DNA of 64,000 nt from positions 80,970 through 144,969 of the forward strand of contig NZ_JAHKRR010000012.1 of the NCBI RefSeq assembly GCF_018863395.1. The letters are read 5' to 3'. The stretch's first letter is position 1; each line of letters starts with the position of its first letter. Shown one piece after another: positions 25,512 to 33,708 of the stretch. The position numbers and the translations under genes were made by a program. The notes under the pieces are model-generated. The model saw nothing but the letters and a program-made list of their open reading frames with translations, searched no databases and was not told the origin of the DNA. This DNA comes from Sinomicrobium weinanense (GTDB taxonomy: Bacteria > Bacteroidota > Bacteroidia > Flavobacteriales > Flavobacteriaceae).

Positions 25512-27398
25512 ATGACAACCGGAAATATCAATGTATCTGTAGAAAACATTTTTCCGCTGATCAAGAAATTTTTGTACAGCGACCACGAGATCTTTTTGAG
25601 GGAACTTATTTCCAACGCCACCGATGCCACTTTAAAACTCAAACACCTCACCGGTATAGGAGAAGCCAAAGTAGACTATGGCAACCCTGTGATCGAGGTT
25701 AAAATAGACAAGGAAGGGAAAAAGCTCCATATCCTGGACCAGGGGATCGGGATGACGGCCGACGAAGTAAAGAAATACATCAACGAAGTTGCCTTTTCGG
25801 GTGCGGAAGAGTTTTTGGAAAAATACAAAGACTCCACAAAAGACTCCGGGATCATAGGCCATTTCGGGCTCGGTTTCTACTCTGCCTTTATAGTGGCCAA
25901 AAAAGTGGAGATCATCACCAAATCTTACACAGACGCTCCTGCCGCCCACTGGACCTGTGATGGCAGCCCGCAGTTTACGCTGGAAGAAGCGGACAAAAAA
26001 GACCGCGGAACAGAGATCATCCTCCACATCGCAGACGACTCTACCGAATTCCTCGAAGAAAGCAGGATACGGGAACTCCTGGTAAAATACAACAAGTTTA
26101 TGCCCATTCCGATAAAATTCGGAACCAGGACCGAAACCCTGCCCAAACCAGAGGATGCCAAAGAAGACGATCCCGCACCGACCAAAGAGGTGGACAATAT
26201 CATTAACAATACTTCACCGGCCTGGACCAAACAACCGGCCGATCTCAAGGAAGAGGATTACAAAGGCTTCTATCGTGAGCTGTACCCGATGCAGTTCGAG
26301 GAACCCCTGTTCCACATTCACCTGAACGTGGATTACCCGTTCAACCTGACAGGGATATTGTATTTCCCGAGGCTTACCAACGACCTCAACCTGCAAAAAG
26401 ACAAAATACAGCTCTATCAGAACCAGGTATTTGTCACCGATAATGTAGAAGGCATTGTACCGGAGTTCCTGACCATGCTCCGCGGGGTCATCGACTCGCC
26501 CGACATTCCGCTGAACGTATCGCGAAGCTACCTTCAGGCCGACGGTAACGTAAAGAAAATATCCAATTATATTACCCGTAAGGTGGGCGACAAGCTGAGC
26601 TCTCTCTTCAAGGACAACCGCGAAGACTTTGAAAAGAAATGGAACGACATTAAGATCGTTATCGAATACGGTATGCTTTCTGAAGAGAAGTTCTTTGAAA
26701 AAGCAGACAAGTTTGCCCTCTACCCCACTGTGGACGATAAGTTCTACACCTTTGAAGAACTGAGGGAAAAGATCAAGGACAACCAGACCGACAAGGACGA
26801 CAAACTCGTTATCCTTTATACCAGCAACAAAGAAGAGCAACACAGCTACATCGAAGAGGCCAGGGCCAAAGGCTATGAAGTGTTGCTGCTCGATTCCCCT
26901 ATCGTTGCACACCTGATCCAGAAACTGGAAACCGAGAAAGAGAATGTTTCTTTTGCCCGGGTAGATGCCGAACCTATTGACAACCTCATCAAAAAAGACG
27001 AGGAAAAGATATCCAAGCTGTCCGACGAAGAAAAAGACAAGCTGAAAGAGACCCTTACCGAAATTGTTCCGAAGGAAAAATATAGTGTACAACTGGAAGC
27101 TATGGACAGTAACTCTGCTCCGTTTATCATCACCCAACCCGAGTTTATGCGAAGGATGAAGGAGATGAACGCTACCGGGGGCGGCGGTATGTTCGGTATG
27201 AGCAATATGCCGGAAATGTACAACCTAGTTGTTAATACCAACAGTGACCTGGCTGCACAGATACTGAACACCAAGACCAAAGCCAAGCAGGAAAGGCTGA
27301 TCAAACAGTCCCTCGACCTGGCGCGATTGTCCCAGGGGCTGCTTAAAGGCGAGGAACTCACCAGCTTTGTTAAAAGGAGTTTTGATATGATCAAGTAG
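25512..27398 (+). CDS. htpG: molecular chaperone HtpG (Hsp90)
   Basis: A 628-residue cytosolic Hsp90 ATPase that helps client proteins fold. The GHKL ATP-binding domain shows ELISNATDATLKL, DQGIGMTADEV and GHFGLGFYSAFIVA, followed by the middle domain (NLTGILYFPRL, VSRSYLQADGNVKKI) and the C-terminal dimerisation part. The ATG at 25512 gives the classical N-terminus TGNINVSVENIFPLIKKFLYS. A strong hairpin terminator lies 67 bp downstream. Confidence 0.96.
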   Translation: MTTGNINVSVENIFPLIKKFLYSDHEIFLRELISNATDATLKLKHLTGIGEAKVDYGNPVIEVKIDKEGKKLHILDQGIGMTADEVKKYINEVAFSGAEEFLEKYKDSTKDSGIIGHFGLGFYSAFIVAKKVEIITKSYTDAPAAHWTCDGSPQFTLEEADKKDRGTEIILHIADDSTEFLEESRIRELLVKYNKFMPIPIKFGTRTETLPKPEDAKEDDPAPTKEVDNIINNTSPAWTKQPADLKEEDYKGFYRELYPMQFEEPLFHIHLNVDYPFNLTGILYFPRLTNDLNLQKDKIQLYQNQVFVTDNVEGIVPEFLTMLRGVIDSPDIPLNVSRSYLQADGNVKKISNYITRKVGDKLSSLFKDNREDFEKKWNDIKIVIEYGMLSEEKFFEKADKFALYPTVDDKFYTFEELREKIKDNQTDKDDKLVILYTSNKEEQHSYIEEARAKGYEVLLLDSPIVAHLIQKLETEKENVSFARVDAEPIDNLIKKDEEKISKLSDEEKDKLKETLTEIVPKEKYSVQLEAMDSNSAPFIITQPEFMRRMKEMNATGGGGMFGMSNMPEMYNLVVNTNSDLAAQILNTKTKAKQERLIKQSLDLARLSQGLLKGEELTSFVKRSFDMIK

Positions 27399-27464
27399 AT
27401 GTCAGATCTGAGATATTAGATATGAGATTTATGAATCTTTATTCTTAGTCGCTTTCATTAAGAT

Positions 27465-27501
27465 AAAAAACCGCTCCAGGCATTTCCGGAGCGGTTTTTT
27501 T
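27465..27501. terminator. intrinsic terminator, htpG side, bidirectional shape
   Basis: CCGCTCC and GGAGCGG form a 7-bp stem flanked by an A-run on the left and seven T on the right. It ends htpG and stops only about 14 bases before the ATG of the next gene. Confidence 0.8.
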
Positions 27502-27515
27502 GTTAGATTTACAGC

Positions 27516-28172
27516 ATGAAAGTCATCGCTGTTAACATAGCCAGTCCGACAGTTATTAACTGGAGGGGAAAGGAAATAAAAACGGGTATCTACAAATCTC
27601 CTGTGCCCGGCCCTATCCTGCTGGAAGATGAAGATGTAAAGGGAGACACCGTTATAGACCGGAAATACCACGGCGGAAAAGACAAGGCCTGCTACCTCTT
27701 TTCGGCCGACCATTATGCACATTGGCAAAAACGTTATCCGGAACAGGAATGGAACTGGGGAATGTTCGGGGAGAATATCACCGCAGACGGATTTGATGAG
27801 GCCGATATTTACGTTGGCGACATCCTAAAAATAGGAAATGCCGTAGTACAGGTTTCCCAACCCAGGCAACCCTGCTATAAACTCGGTGTACGCTTCGGCA
27901 CTCAGAAAATTTTAAAGGATTTTATTGCTTACGCCTGCCCGGGAGCTTATCTCCGGGTCCTCACACCGGGAACAGTTACCGAAGGAGCGGCTGTTTCCAT
28001 TCTGGAAAAAGACCCTCACAAGCTGAGCCTCAAAAAGGTCTTTGAAATGCTTTACCGCCCCGAAGACAGCCATGAGGTACAGGAAGCCATAAAACATCCT
28101 TTCCTCGCAGAGAGCTGCAGAAAGGACCTGGACAAGGTTCTGAAACGAATATCCCGGGCACAGGTATCTTAA
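27516..28172 (+). CDS. MOSC domain-containing protein
   Basis: 218 residues of the MOSC family (molybdenum cofactor sulfurase C-terminal type), related to E. coli YiiM. Markers: GDTVIDRKYHGGKDKACYLFSADHYAHW, NWGMFGENITADGFDEADIYVGD and the conserved Cys in QPRQPCYKLGVRFG, which likely holds the sulfur or molybdenum ligand. A C-terminal 3-alpha domain follows. YiiM-type proteins act on N-hydroxylated substrates, but the exact role here is not known. The start is tight against the upstream terminator, so expression control is unclear. Confidence 0.85.
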   Translation: MKVIAVNIASPTVINWRGKEIKTGIYKSPVPGPILLEDEDVKGDTVIDRKYHGGKDKACYLFSADHYAHWQKRYPEQEWNWGMFGENITADGFDEADIYVGDILKIGNAVVQVSQPRQPCYKLGVRFGTQKILKDFIAYACPGAYLRVLTPGTVTEGAAVSILEKDPHKLSLKKVFEMLYRPEDSHEVQEAIKHPFLAESCRKDLDKVLKRISRAQVS

Positions 28173-28361
28173 AAATGTGGTGACCGAATACCTCTTCAAC
28201 CGTCTTATCCAAACAAGGCTTTCCGGATATAAAGTATTTAACCTGGACGAAAATTACAGGAATGCAGTGAAAATGAATTTGCAAAATGCAGGGCGAAACA
28301 ATTTTTTTTGTATTTTTATAAGGCACGGCTTTTACCAAACCTTCTGCAATCATAAAGAGAA

Positions 28362-28838
28362 ATGACAAACCTGTTCAAAAAACTAAAACTTGAAAAACAG
28401 AAAGAGATCCTGGTCCTTAACGAACCCAAAGGATTCGCAAAACAGCTGGCCAAACTGGTAGGTATCGAAGTCTACGAATCACTGGTACAGGTCAACAAAG
28501 TAGAATTTGCCCTCATATTCGTTACTACCATAAAGGAATTTGAGGACCAGATGCTTACGCTCGGCCCTAAACTCAAGGACGACGTGGTACTGTGGATAGC
28601 CCACCCCAGGACCATTTCCAAAAATTATACAACAGACATCACGGATGCATACAACTGGGCGCCGCTTACCCGAAATTCATATGACTGGGTGGAAAGCCTG
28701 ACCATCAACAAAGACTGGGAAGCCCTCCGTTTCCGGAAACTGGAGTACGTTCATCCCCTGTATCGCAATCATCGCAGTGGGAAAAAGCAGGATAACGGAG
28801 TTAAGCCCGATACCCCCTCTACCTCGCCTTCGGTATAA
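28362..28838 (+). CDS. conserved hypothetical protein, DUF3052-like
   Basis: 158 residues with no signal peptide. LFKKLKLEKQKEILVLNEPKGFAKQL, VEFALIFVTTIKEFEDQM, KDDVVLWIAHPRTIS and RNSYDWVESLTINKDWEALRFRKLEYV resemble the DUF3052 family of small cytosolic proteins. The last 20 residues are Lys/Pro/Ser-rich and look disordered. Function unknown. About 190 bp separate it from the MOSC gene; a short frame in that gap is probably not a gene. Confidence 0.65.
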   Translation: MTNLFKKLKLEKQKEILVLNEPKGFAKQLAKLVGIEVYESLVQVNKVEFALIFVTTIKEFEDQMLTLGPKLKDDVVLWIAHPRTISKNYTTDITDAYNWAPLTRNSYDWVESLTINKDWEALRFRKLEYVHPLYRNHRSGKKQDNGVKPDTPSTSPSV

Positions 28839-28974
28839 AACAACGAGCGTGAACCTCGTTTGATATCAGAATTTCACGATAAAGTACTGAAATCAGACAG
28901 CCCCCCTGCAATTGCCCGAAAAAAAAATAAACATCCGGACCGAAACACGATCGTAACAAAATACACTTACAAAC

Positions 28975-29004
28975 AAAAAAGACTGCTTTTTCGGCAGCCT
29001 TTTT
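28975..29004. terminator. bidirectional terminator between convergent genes
   Basis: AAAAAG-A-CTGC pairs with GCAG-C-CTTTTT around a T-rich loop. Flanking A and T runs fit termination of both the plus-strand hypothetical gene and the minus-strand gene at 29068. Confidence 0.6.
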
Positions 29005-29067
29005 CACTTTTAAATCAATCAATCTATTAAAAAACCCAATATTAATCTTTTCCTTTTTCTTTCGTAT

Positions 29068-29673
29068 TTACGACTTTGTCGTTTTTATATGTTCGACAAA
29101 GGTTTTGTTTTTGTGGGTGAGGACAAGTGTGTATGTTCCGTCCACATTAGAAAAGTCGTACATCTTGCCCAGTTCGTAGGACCCTTTGAGAGTGTCTTCG
29201 TGCAACAGGGTATCATTGGCATCATATACTTCTACATGAAGTTCTGATCTGTCCAGGCTCAGCAGGTTTACATAAACCACATTGTTACGTACGGACACTA
29301 TGGGCTTAAACATTTCACTCTTGTTATTGTAGTACAGTTTTGCCGTATACCTGTCTACCACCACGGGATACCTCTTTACTTTGGTCGCTCCCTCCACTTC
29401 AAGAAAATACTCCCCTTCCGGCAGTTTGTCGAAATTATAAGTTCGCCTGTATTCGCCGTTCACTTCGATATTCTCCGAATACAATATTCTGTCTTCTCCG
29501 TCAATAAGGGAAAGGCCAACGGAATTCTGTACATTGCTAACAACAAAACTCACAGTTTTTCCTTTATATCCTTTAACTTCGAGAGAGACATCCAGGTCCC
29601 CGGTCCTCGCTCCGGCAGTTCCCGCCATAAACATTACAACGGCAACAATACTGATCTTGATTAACTTTTTCAT
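29068..29673 (-). CDS. secreted beta-rich protein (DUF3244-like), unknown function
   Basis: 201 residues with a signal peptide ending at AGA-RTG. Two beta-sandwich-like repeats are visible, one around LDVSLEVKGYKGKTVSFVVSN to YPVVVDRY and one from KLYYNNKSEMFKPIVSVRN onward. Phrases such as LPEGEYFLEVEGA and DGTYTLVLTHKNK are typical of the Bacteroidota secretory DUF3244/Por-related short proteins. No catalytic motif seen. Promoter not identified. Confidence 0.65.
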   Translation of the reverse strand: MKKLIKISIVAVVMFMAGTAGARTGDLDVSLEVKGYKGKTVSFVVSNVQNSVGLSLIDGEDRILYSENIEVNGEYRRTYNFDKLPEGEYFLEVEGATKVKRYPVVVDRYTAKLYYNNKSEMFKPIVSVRNNVVYVNLLSLDRSELHVEVYDANDTLLHEDTLKGSYELGKMYDFSNVDGTYTLVLTHKNKTFVEHIKTTKS

Positions 29674-29902
29674 AGCAGTGATTTTTATTAAACAGATTAG
29701 GTCTTATTGACAGTGTAAAATTACGCCGGCTCCAAAAGATGTACTACTGTTAAATTTTCCAATATATATTCTATTTTACCCAAAACTCAATGTTAAGAAA
29801 ATGTTATGGTTAATATTTCATATATTATTATTAACTTCGCATATAAATTATCAATTTCGTTATTATTCTTCTAAAAATTTCATCAGGCTAAAAACTACAT
29901 CT

Positions 29903-30781
29903 ATGGAACTGAAAAATTTAAAACCGTCCTTTGAAGTTATCCATCCTTCTTTTGGCAATTCTTTTTCATACACCAGGTACAGCCAGAGGAAGAACAACAA
30001 GGCGAAAGTATGGCATTACCACCCGGAGATAGAGCTGGTTTATGTGAACGGTGGTGCAGGCAGAAGACAGATCGGGAGCCATATATCCTATTACACCGAT
30101 GGCGACCTTATCCTTATCGGAAGTAACCTGCCCCATTGTGGTTTCACCGATAAACTTACGGGAAACAAGAGTGAGACCGTCATACAGATGAAACCCAATT
30201 TCCTGGGCAATGATTTTCTGAACATCCCGGAAATGAAAAACATACAGTCTGTTTTTGACCGGGCCAAGGGCGGCATTGCATTCTATGGTGAAACCAAAAA
30301 GAAAATCGGTAAAAAAATAGAGCAGATGTCCATGCAATCGCAATTCAACAGGCTGCTCACCATCCTCAGCGTGCTTCACGACCTCCAGGATTCCAGGGAA
30401 TACAAGATCCTGAACGCGGAAAATTTTTCACTGGAAACGGAAATGCAGGACAACGAAAGGATAAACATCATCTTCAACTTTGTCAAGGACAATTACCGCA
30501 GGCAGATCCCCCTTGAGGAAGTGGCCGGTATGGTAAGCATGACCGTACCTTCGTTCTGCCGCTATTTTAAAAAAGTGAGCAACAAGACCTTTACGAAGTT
30601 CGTCAACGAATACCGCCTGGTACACGCTTCCAGGCTCCTGGCCGAAAAACCGATGAGTATTACCGAGATCTGTTTTGAGAGCGGGTTTAACAACTTTTCG
30701 CACTTCAATAAATCGTTTAAAGAGTTTACAGGGAAAAGCCCTTCGGAATACAGGCACGAATTACAGTCCGTATTCAACTGA
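29903..30781 (+). CDS. AraC-family transcriptional regulator with cupin sensor
   Basis: 292 residues from the ATG at 29903; an upstream extension in frame is unlikely because it adds a hydrophobic non-conserved leader. The N-terminal cupin shows KVWHYHPEIELVYVNGGAGRRQIGSHI, where His residues may sense a small ligand. The C-terminal double helix-turn-helix runs IPLEEVAGMVSMTVPSFCRYFKKVSNKTFTKFVNEYRL to ITEICFESGFNNFSHFNKSFKEFTGKSPSEYR. It is directly followed, 15 bp later, by an AlkB-like gene, so the two are likely cotranscribed. Confidence 0.88.
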   Translation: MELKNLKPSFEVIHPSFGNSFSYTRYSQRKNNKAKVWHYHPEIELVYVNGGAGRRQIGSHISYYTDGDLILIGSNLPHCGFTDKLTGNKSETVIQMKPNFLGNDFLNIPEMKNIQSVFDRAKGGIAFYGETKKKIGKKIEQMSMQSQFNRLLTILSVLHDLQDSREYKILNAENFSLETEMQDNERINIIFNFVKDNYRRQIPLEEVAGMVSMTVPSFCRYFKKVSNKTFTKFVNEYRLVHASRLLAEKPMSITEICFESGFNNFSHFNKSFKEFTGKSPSEYRHELQSVFN

Positions 30782-30796
30782 CGATATTATGACCCC

Positions 30797-31420
30797 GTGT
30801 GTAACCCAATAACTGTTACCTTGTATAAAAAAGACACATATCAAATTCCCCTGAAAGATGCCGATGTCATCTACTATCCCGGATTTTTTCCGGAAAAAGA
30901 TGCCCTGAGGTATTACAAAGCCATCCTCGATACCGCCCGGTGGCAGCAAGACCGTATTACCCTTTTCGGAAAAACGCATCCGCAACCCCGGTTAACCGCA
31001 CTGTATGCTGATAACAGCATCCCGTATTCCTATTCGGGCATTACTATGCATCCATACCCTTTTTTTCCGGAACTGCTGGAGATCAGGCAAAAGGTCGAAG
31101 CCCTGTGTAAAATCCATTTCACCTCCTGTCTCCTCAATCTCTATCGCAATGGAAAAGACAGCAATGGCTGGCATGCAGATGATGAGCCGGAACTGGGAAA
31201 AAACCCGGTGATCGCCTCGGTGAGCCTTGGTGCCGAACGCTATTTTCACCTGAAACACAAAAAGGAAAAACAACTCAAACACAAATTGTTGCTGGAAAGC
31301 GGAAGCCTGCTTATCATGAAAGGAGAAACCCAGCACCACTGGCTGCATCAGATACCAAAAACAATGAAGGAGACGGGACAGCGGATAAACCTGACCTTCC
31401 GTAACATTATTGCCCTTTAG
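30797..31420 (+). CDS. AlkB-like 2-oxoglutarate/Fe(II) dioxygenase
   Basis: A 207-residue dioxygenase expected to repair alkylated DNA or RNA bases by oxidative demethylation. The iron triad is His126 and Asp128 in NGWHADDE and His184 in HHWLHQIPK. Arg196 and Arg202 in RINLTFR match the 2-oxoglutarate contact. It starts at GTG; the nearest ATG (30789) is in another frame and stops after seven codons, and a later in-frame TTG is also possible. The pairing with an AraC-type regulator that lacks the Ada methyltransferase domain is notable. Confidence 0.88.
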   Translation: MCNPITVTLYKKDTYQIPLKDADVIYYPGFFPEKDALRYYKAILDTARWQQDRITLFGKTHPQPRLTALYADNSIPYSYSGITMHPYPFFPELLEIRQKVEALCKIHFTSCLLNLYRNGKDSNGWHADDEPELGKNPVIASVSLGAERYFHLKHKKEKQLKHKLLLESGSLLIMKGETQHHWLHQIPKTMKETGQRINLTFRNIIAL

Positions 31421-31511
31421 TTATTGAGTTTACCCGGAGTATATCAACAACTCATTAATGCAACAGCTTCCAGGTTTTAACCTTTTAAAAAAACAGTGAA
31501 GCAAAGGCATA

Positions 31512-31540
31512 AAAAAAGCCGTCCGCTGACGGCGGACGCT
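31512..31540 (-). terminator. intrinsic terminator after the S1/P1 nuclease gene
   Basis: On the minus strand AGCGTCCGCC-GTCA-GCGGACGGCT is followed by seven T. It lies about 145 bases after the nuclease stop and is in the correct direction for it. Confidence 0.65.
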
Positions 31541-31685
31541 TTAGTGTTTTTCATTCCCTGCAAAGAAAGCCAATCGCTGCCTTTAATATAGCGGGAATAC
31601 TTATATTAATTTCCTCGCTTTTAGCCTTCATTTATATAATATCAAACCTCATGCCAAACTCCAAAACTCATCAATTAAGGAACTA

Positions 31686-32462
31686 TCATCCGAAAATCTC
31701 GTTAAGCACTTTGGCCAGGCGCAGGCCTCCTTTTTGAAGTTGTGCCTTCACCGTACCGAAATGATCGTACATATAGCGGTATCCCAGCTTTTCACCTATT
31801 TCTGCAGAAGCATAAACCTCCCCGGCCAGCTTTCGGGACTCCCCTACCCAGTCCAGCAGATTGCCTTCCTGGAGTTTTTTCACTTCCTTCCGGGACATCC
31901 CGGGATAACTGCCGGCGATCTCCGTATAACTCATCCTGTAATGGTTTATCATTTTGGAATCCCAGACACTGTGCAGGTTGGTCCCGTCGTTAAACCAACG
32001 CACCTGGATATCGTTCCCGCCCTTGTCTTCTGCCCGGCCTACATGCAGGGGCTGGTGAAGGTCCCCGATAAAATGGATCAGCAGCTTAAGGTAGAAGGCC
32101 CGGTCTTCTTCAGGGGCATTCTTATCCTTTATTATTTCGATACATTTTTCTATCCCGGTCACCAGGTCTCCGTATTCGCTCACAGCTTCCTCTCCATATC
32201 GTTTTCCCGGTGGAATATTGACATAATGCCACGCACCGTACTTCCGGAAACGGTTGTCGGACTTGATATCATCGCCATGATTGGCTACCACGGCCAGGCT
32301 TTCCCCGTGTAATAGTTTGTCGATCTTTCTCCTGGCACGGCCACTGAGGTATTGCTCAGCGATCTCCCCGACGACCCTGTGGCCCGTAGGCCCCCAGACC
32401 ACACTGTTGGCCCAGGTCATATTCCCTATAAATAATACAAGCAAAAAAACAGCTTTTTTCAT
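31686..32462 (-). CDS. secreted S1/P1-type nuclease
   Basis: A zinc-dependent single-strand nuclease or 3'-nucleotidase of 258 residues, exported by an 18-residue signal peptide. The family's metal ligands are all visible: Trp23 and His28 (WGPTGHRVV), the AWHYVN His, HFIGDLHQPLHVG, GGNDIQVRWF and NLHSVWD. Length is normal for the bacterial group. It could help scavenge phosphate or nucleosides from nucleic acids. It points away from the SPFH gene, with about 215 bp between. Confidence 0.9.
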   Translation of the reverse strand: MKKAVFLLVLFIGNMTWANSVVWGPTGHRVVGEIAEQYLSGRARRKIDKLLHGESLAVVANHGDDIKSDNRFRKYGAWHYVNIPPGKRYGEEAVSEYGDLVTGIEKCIEIIKDKNAPEEDRAFYLKLLIHFIGDLHQPLHVGRAEDKGGNDIQVRWFNDGTNLHSVWDSKMINHYRMSYTEIAGSYPGMSRKEVKKLQEGNLLDWVGESRKLAGEVYASAEIGEKLGYRYMYDHFGTVKAQLQKGGLRLAKVLNEIFG

Positions 32463-32641
32463 CTTATTAATTTTTGATATATGTTACCAGAAAGCCACCA
32501 AAAGTACACATCTTTACTAAAGTAAAAGCCATCTAAAAGTTAAATTTGGATTTCCCCATCCGGCTTGGTCCAACCCAGGCGTATCGCAATGGGCAATACC
32601 TGAAAAGCAGTTGAAATTTCAGTTTATTTAAAATATTTTGA

Positions 32642-32669
32642 TATATTTGTGATATCAATTTAATATCAC
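32642..32669 (+). promoter_or_regulatory. SPFH promoter with overlapping operator-like palindrome
   Basis: TATATTTG at 32642-32649 fits the Bacteroidota -7 box. Sharing its last base, GTGATAT-N7-ATATCAC (32649-32669) is a perfect inverted repeat with 7-bp arms, placed at the expected transcription start. Such a site would suit a dimeric repressor. Confidence 0.55.
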
Positions 32670-32676
32670 TCAATAT

Positions 32677-33537
32677 ATGAAACATGAAAAAATCATTACT
32701 CCGGCAAACGGCTATGTAATACTGTTTGTATTCGCCGTTTTATTCCTGGGAGGAATAGCCGGCTTCCTGTTCACCGGGGTGGGCTGGTTTATAGTCAGTA
32801 TACTGGCTTCACTCTTTATCCCACGAGGTTTTATTCTTGTAAACCCGAACTATTCCAGGGTGCTATTGCTCTTTGGAAAGTACATGGGTACGGTAAAAAC
32901 GAATGGTTTCTTCTGGGTTAACCCTTTCTATTCCAAGAAAAAGATATCCCTGAAGGCGAGTAATTTCGATAGTGAGCGCCTTAAAGTAAACGACAAGATC
33001 GGGAACCCCGTGATGATCAGTACCATTCTGGTATGGCGTGTATTCGATACCTACAAGGCAGCTTTTGATGTAGACGACTACAAGGATTTTGTACGTGTAC
33101 AGACGGACGCTGCGGTACGGAAACTGGCCAGTCTGTACCCTTACGACAACTTTGCGGACGAGGGCCATGAAGAAGACATCACCCTGCGTTCCAGCGTCAA
33201 TGAGGTGAGCGAAGCCCTGGAAAAGGAAGTACAGGAACGCCTGGCCATGGCCGGTATCGAGGTCCTGGAAGCACGGATAGGCTACCTGGCCTATGCCCAG
33301 GAGATTGCCAATGCCATGCTGAAACGTCAGCAGGCCACGGCCATAGTTGCCGCCAGGCACAAAATCGTGGAAGGTGCCGTAAGCATGGTAGAAATGGCCC
33401 TGGATGAACTCAGCGAAAAACAGATCGTTACGCTTGATGAAGAACGAAAGGCCGCCATGGTCAGCAATCTCATGGTCGTACTGTGCTCTGATAAAGACGC
33501 TACCCCGGTGGTCAATGCCGGAACCCTTAATCACTAA
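32677..33537 (+). CDS. SPFH (band 7) domain membrane protein
   Basis: 286 residues, likely a membrane-organising scaffold protein. Two adjacent hydrophobic segments at about 13-30 and 33-50 are followed by the SPFH domain (about 60-200) and a helical, oligomerising tail ([41 protein letters not shown]). It is upstream of a serine hydrolase and a ribbon-helix-helix protein. From memory, SPFH genes beside a short Arc-like gene recur in Bacteroidota; this needs a neighbourhood search. Confidence 0.87.
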   Translation: MKHEKIITPANGYVILFVFAVLFLGGIAGFLFTGVGWFIVSILASLFIPRGFILVNPNYSRVLLLFGKYMGTVKTNGFFWVNPFYSKKKISLKASNFDSERLKVNDKIGNPVMISTILVWRVFDTYKAAFDVDDYKDFVRVQTDAAVRKLASLYPYDNFADEGHEEDITLRSSVNEVSEALEKEVQERLAMAGIEVLEARIGYLAYAQEIANAMLKRQQATAIVAARHKIVEGAVSMVEMALDELSEKQIVTLDEERKAAMVSNLMVVLCSDKDATPVVNAGTLNH

Positions 33538-33562
33538 ATTAAAACATTTATATCCTGTGCCT

Positions 33563-33625
33563 ATGCTGCGTTTACTATTTCTAATCCTGGCCCTGACACT
33601 TTACCGGTTCGTGATCATGCTGTAA
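33563..33625 (+). CDS. possible 20-residue hydrophobic peptide
   Basis: ATG to TAA encodes MLRLLFLILALTLYRFVIML, a single transmembrane-like peptide, 25 bp after the SPFH stop. It is too short for statistical support and may be chance; the SPFH context and the compact spacing are the only arguments for it. Confidence 0.25.
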   Translation: MLRLLFLILALTLYRFVIML

Positions 33626-33663
33626 AAAAGCTGCCGGAATTTCCAACAGTATAACAACATCCT

Positions 33664-33671
33664 TAACTTTG
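33664..33671 (+). promoter_or_regulatory. candidate -7 box of the serine hydrolase gene
   Basis: TAACTTTG, an exact TAnnTTTG match, 37 bp before the ATG at 33709. It suggests that the serine hydrolase and RHH genes have their own promoter besides any read-through from the SPFH gene. Confidence 0.45.
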
Positions 33672-33708
33672 CGGCTACATACCTGATCACCAACAACAAG
33701 AATGTTAC

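Noticed and set aside
26214..27137. Long open frame on the strand opposite htpG (about 307 codons)
   Set aside because: It is a shadow of a strongly coding, codon-biased gene and has no recognisable domain. Similar long antisense frames lie over recQ (46804-47820), glpK (20780-21694) and the S9 peptidase gene (17777-18808) and were dropped for the same reason.
28177..28365. Short open frame of 62 codons between the MOSC and hypothetical genes
   Set aside because: It starts at GTG, has no family resemblance and overlaps the next gene's start; probably chance.
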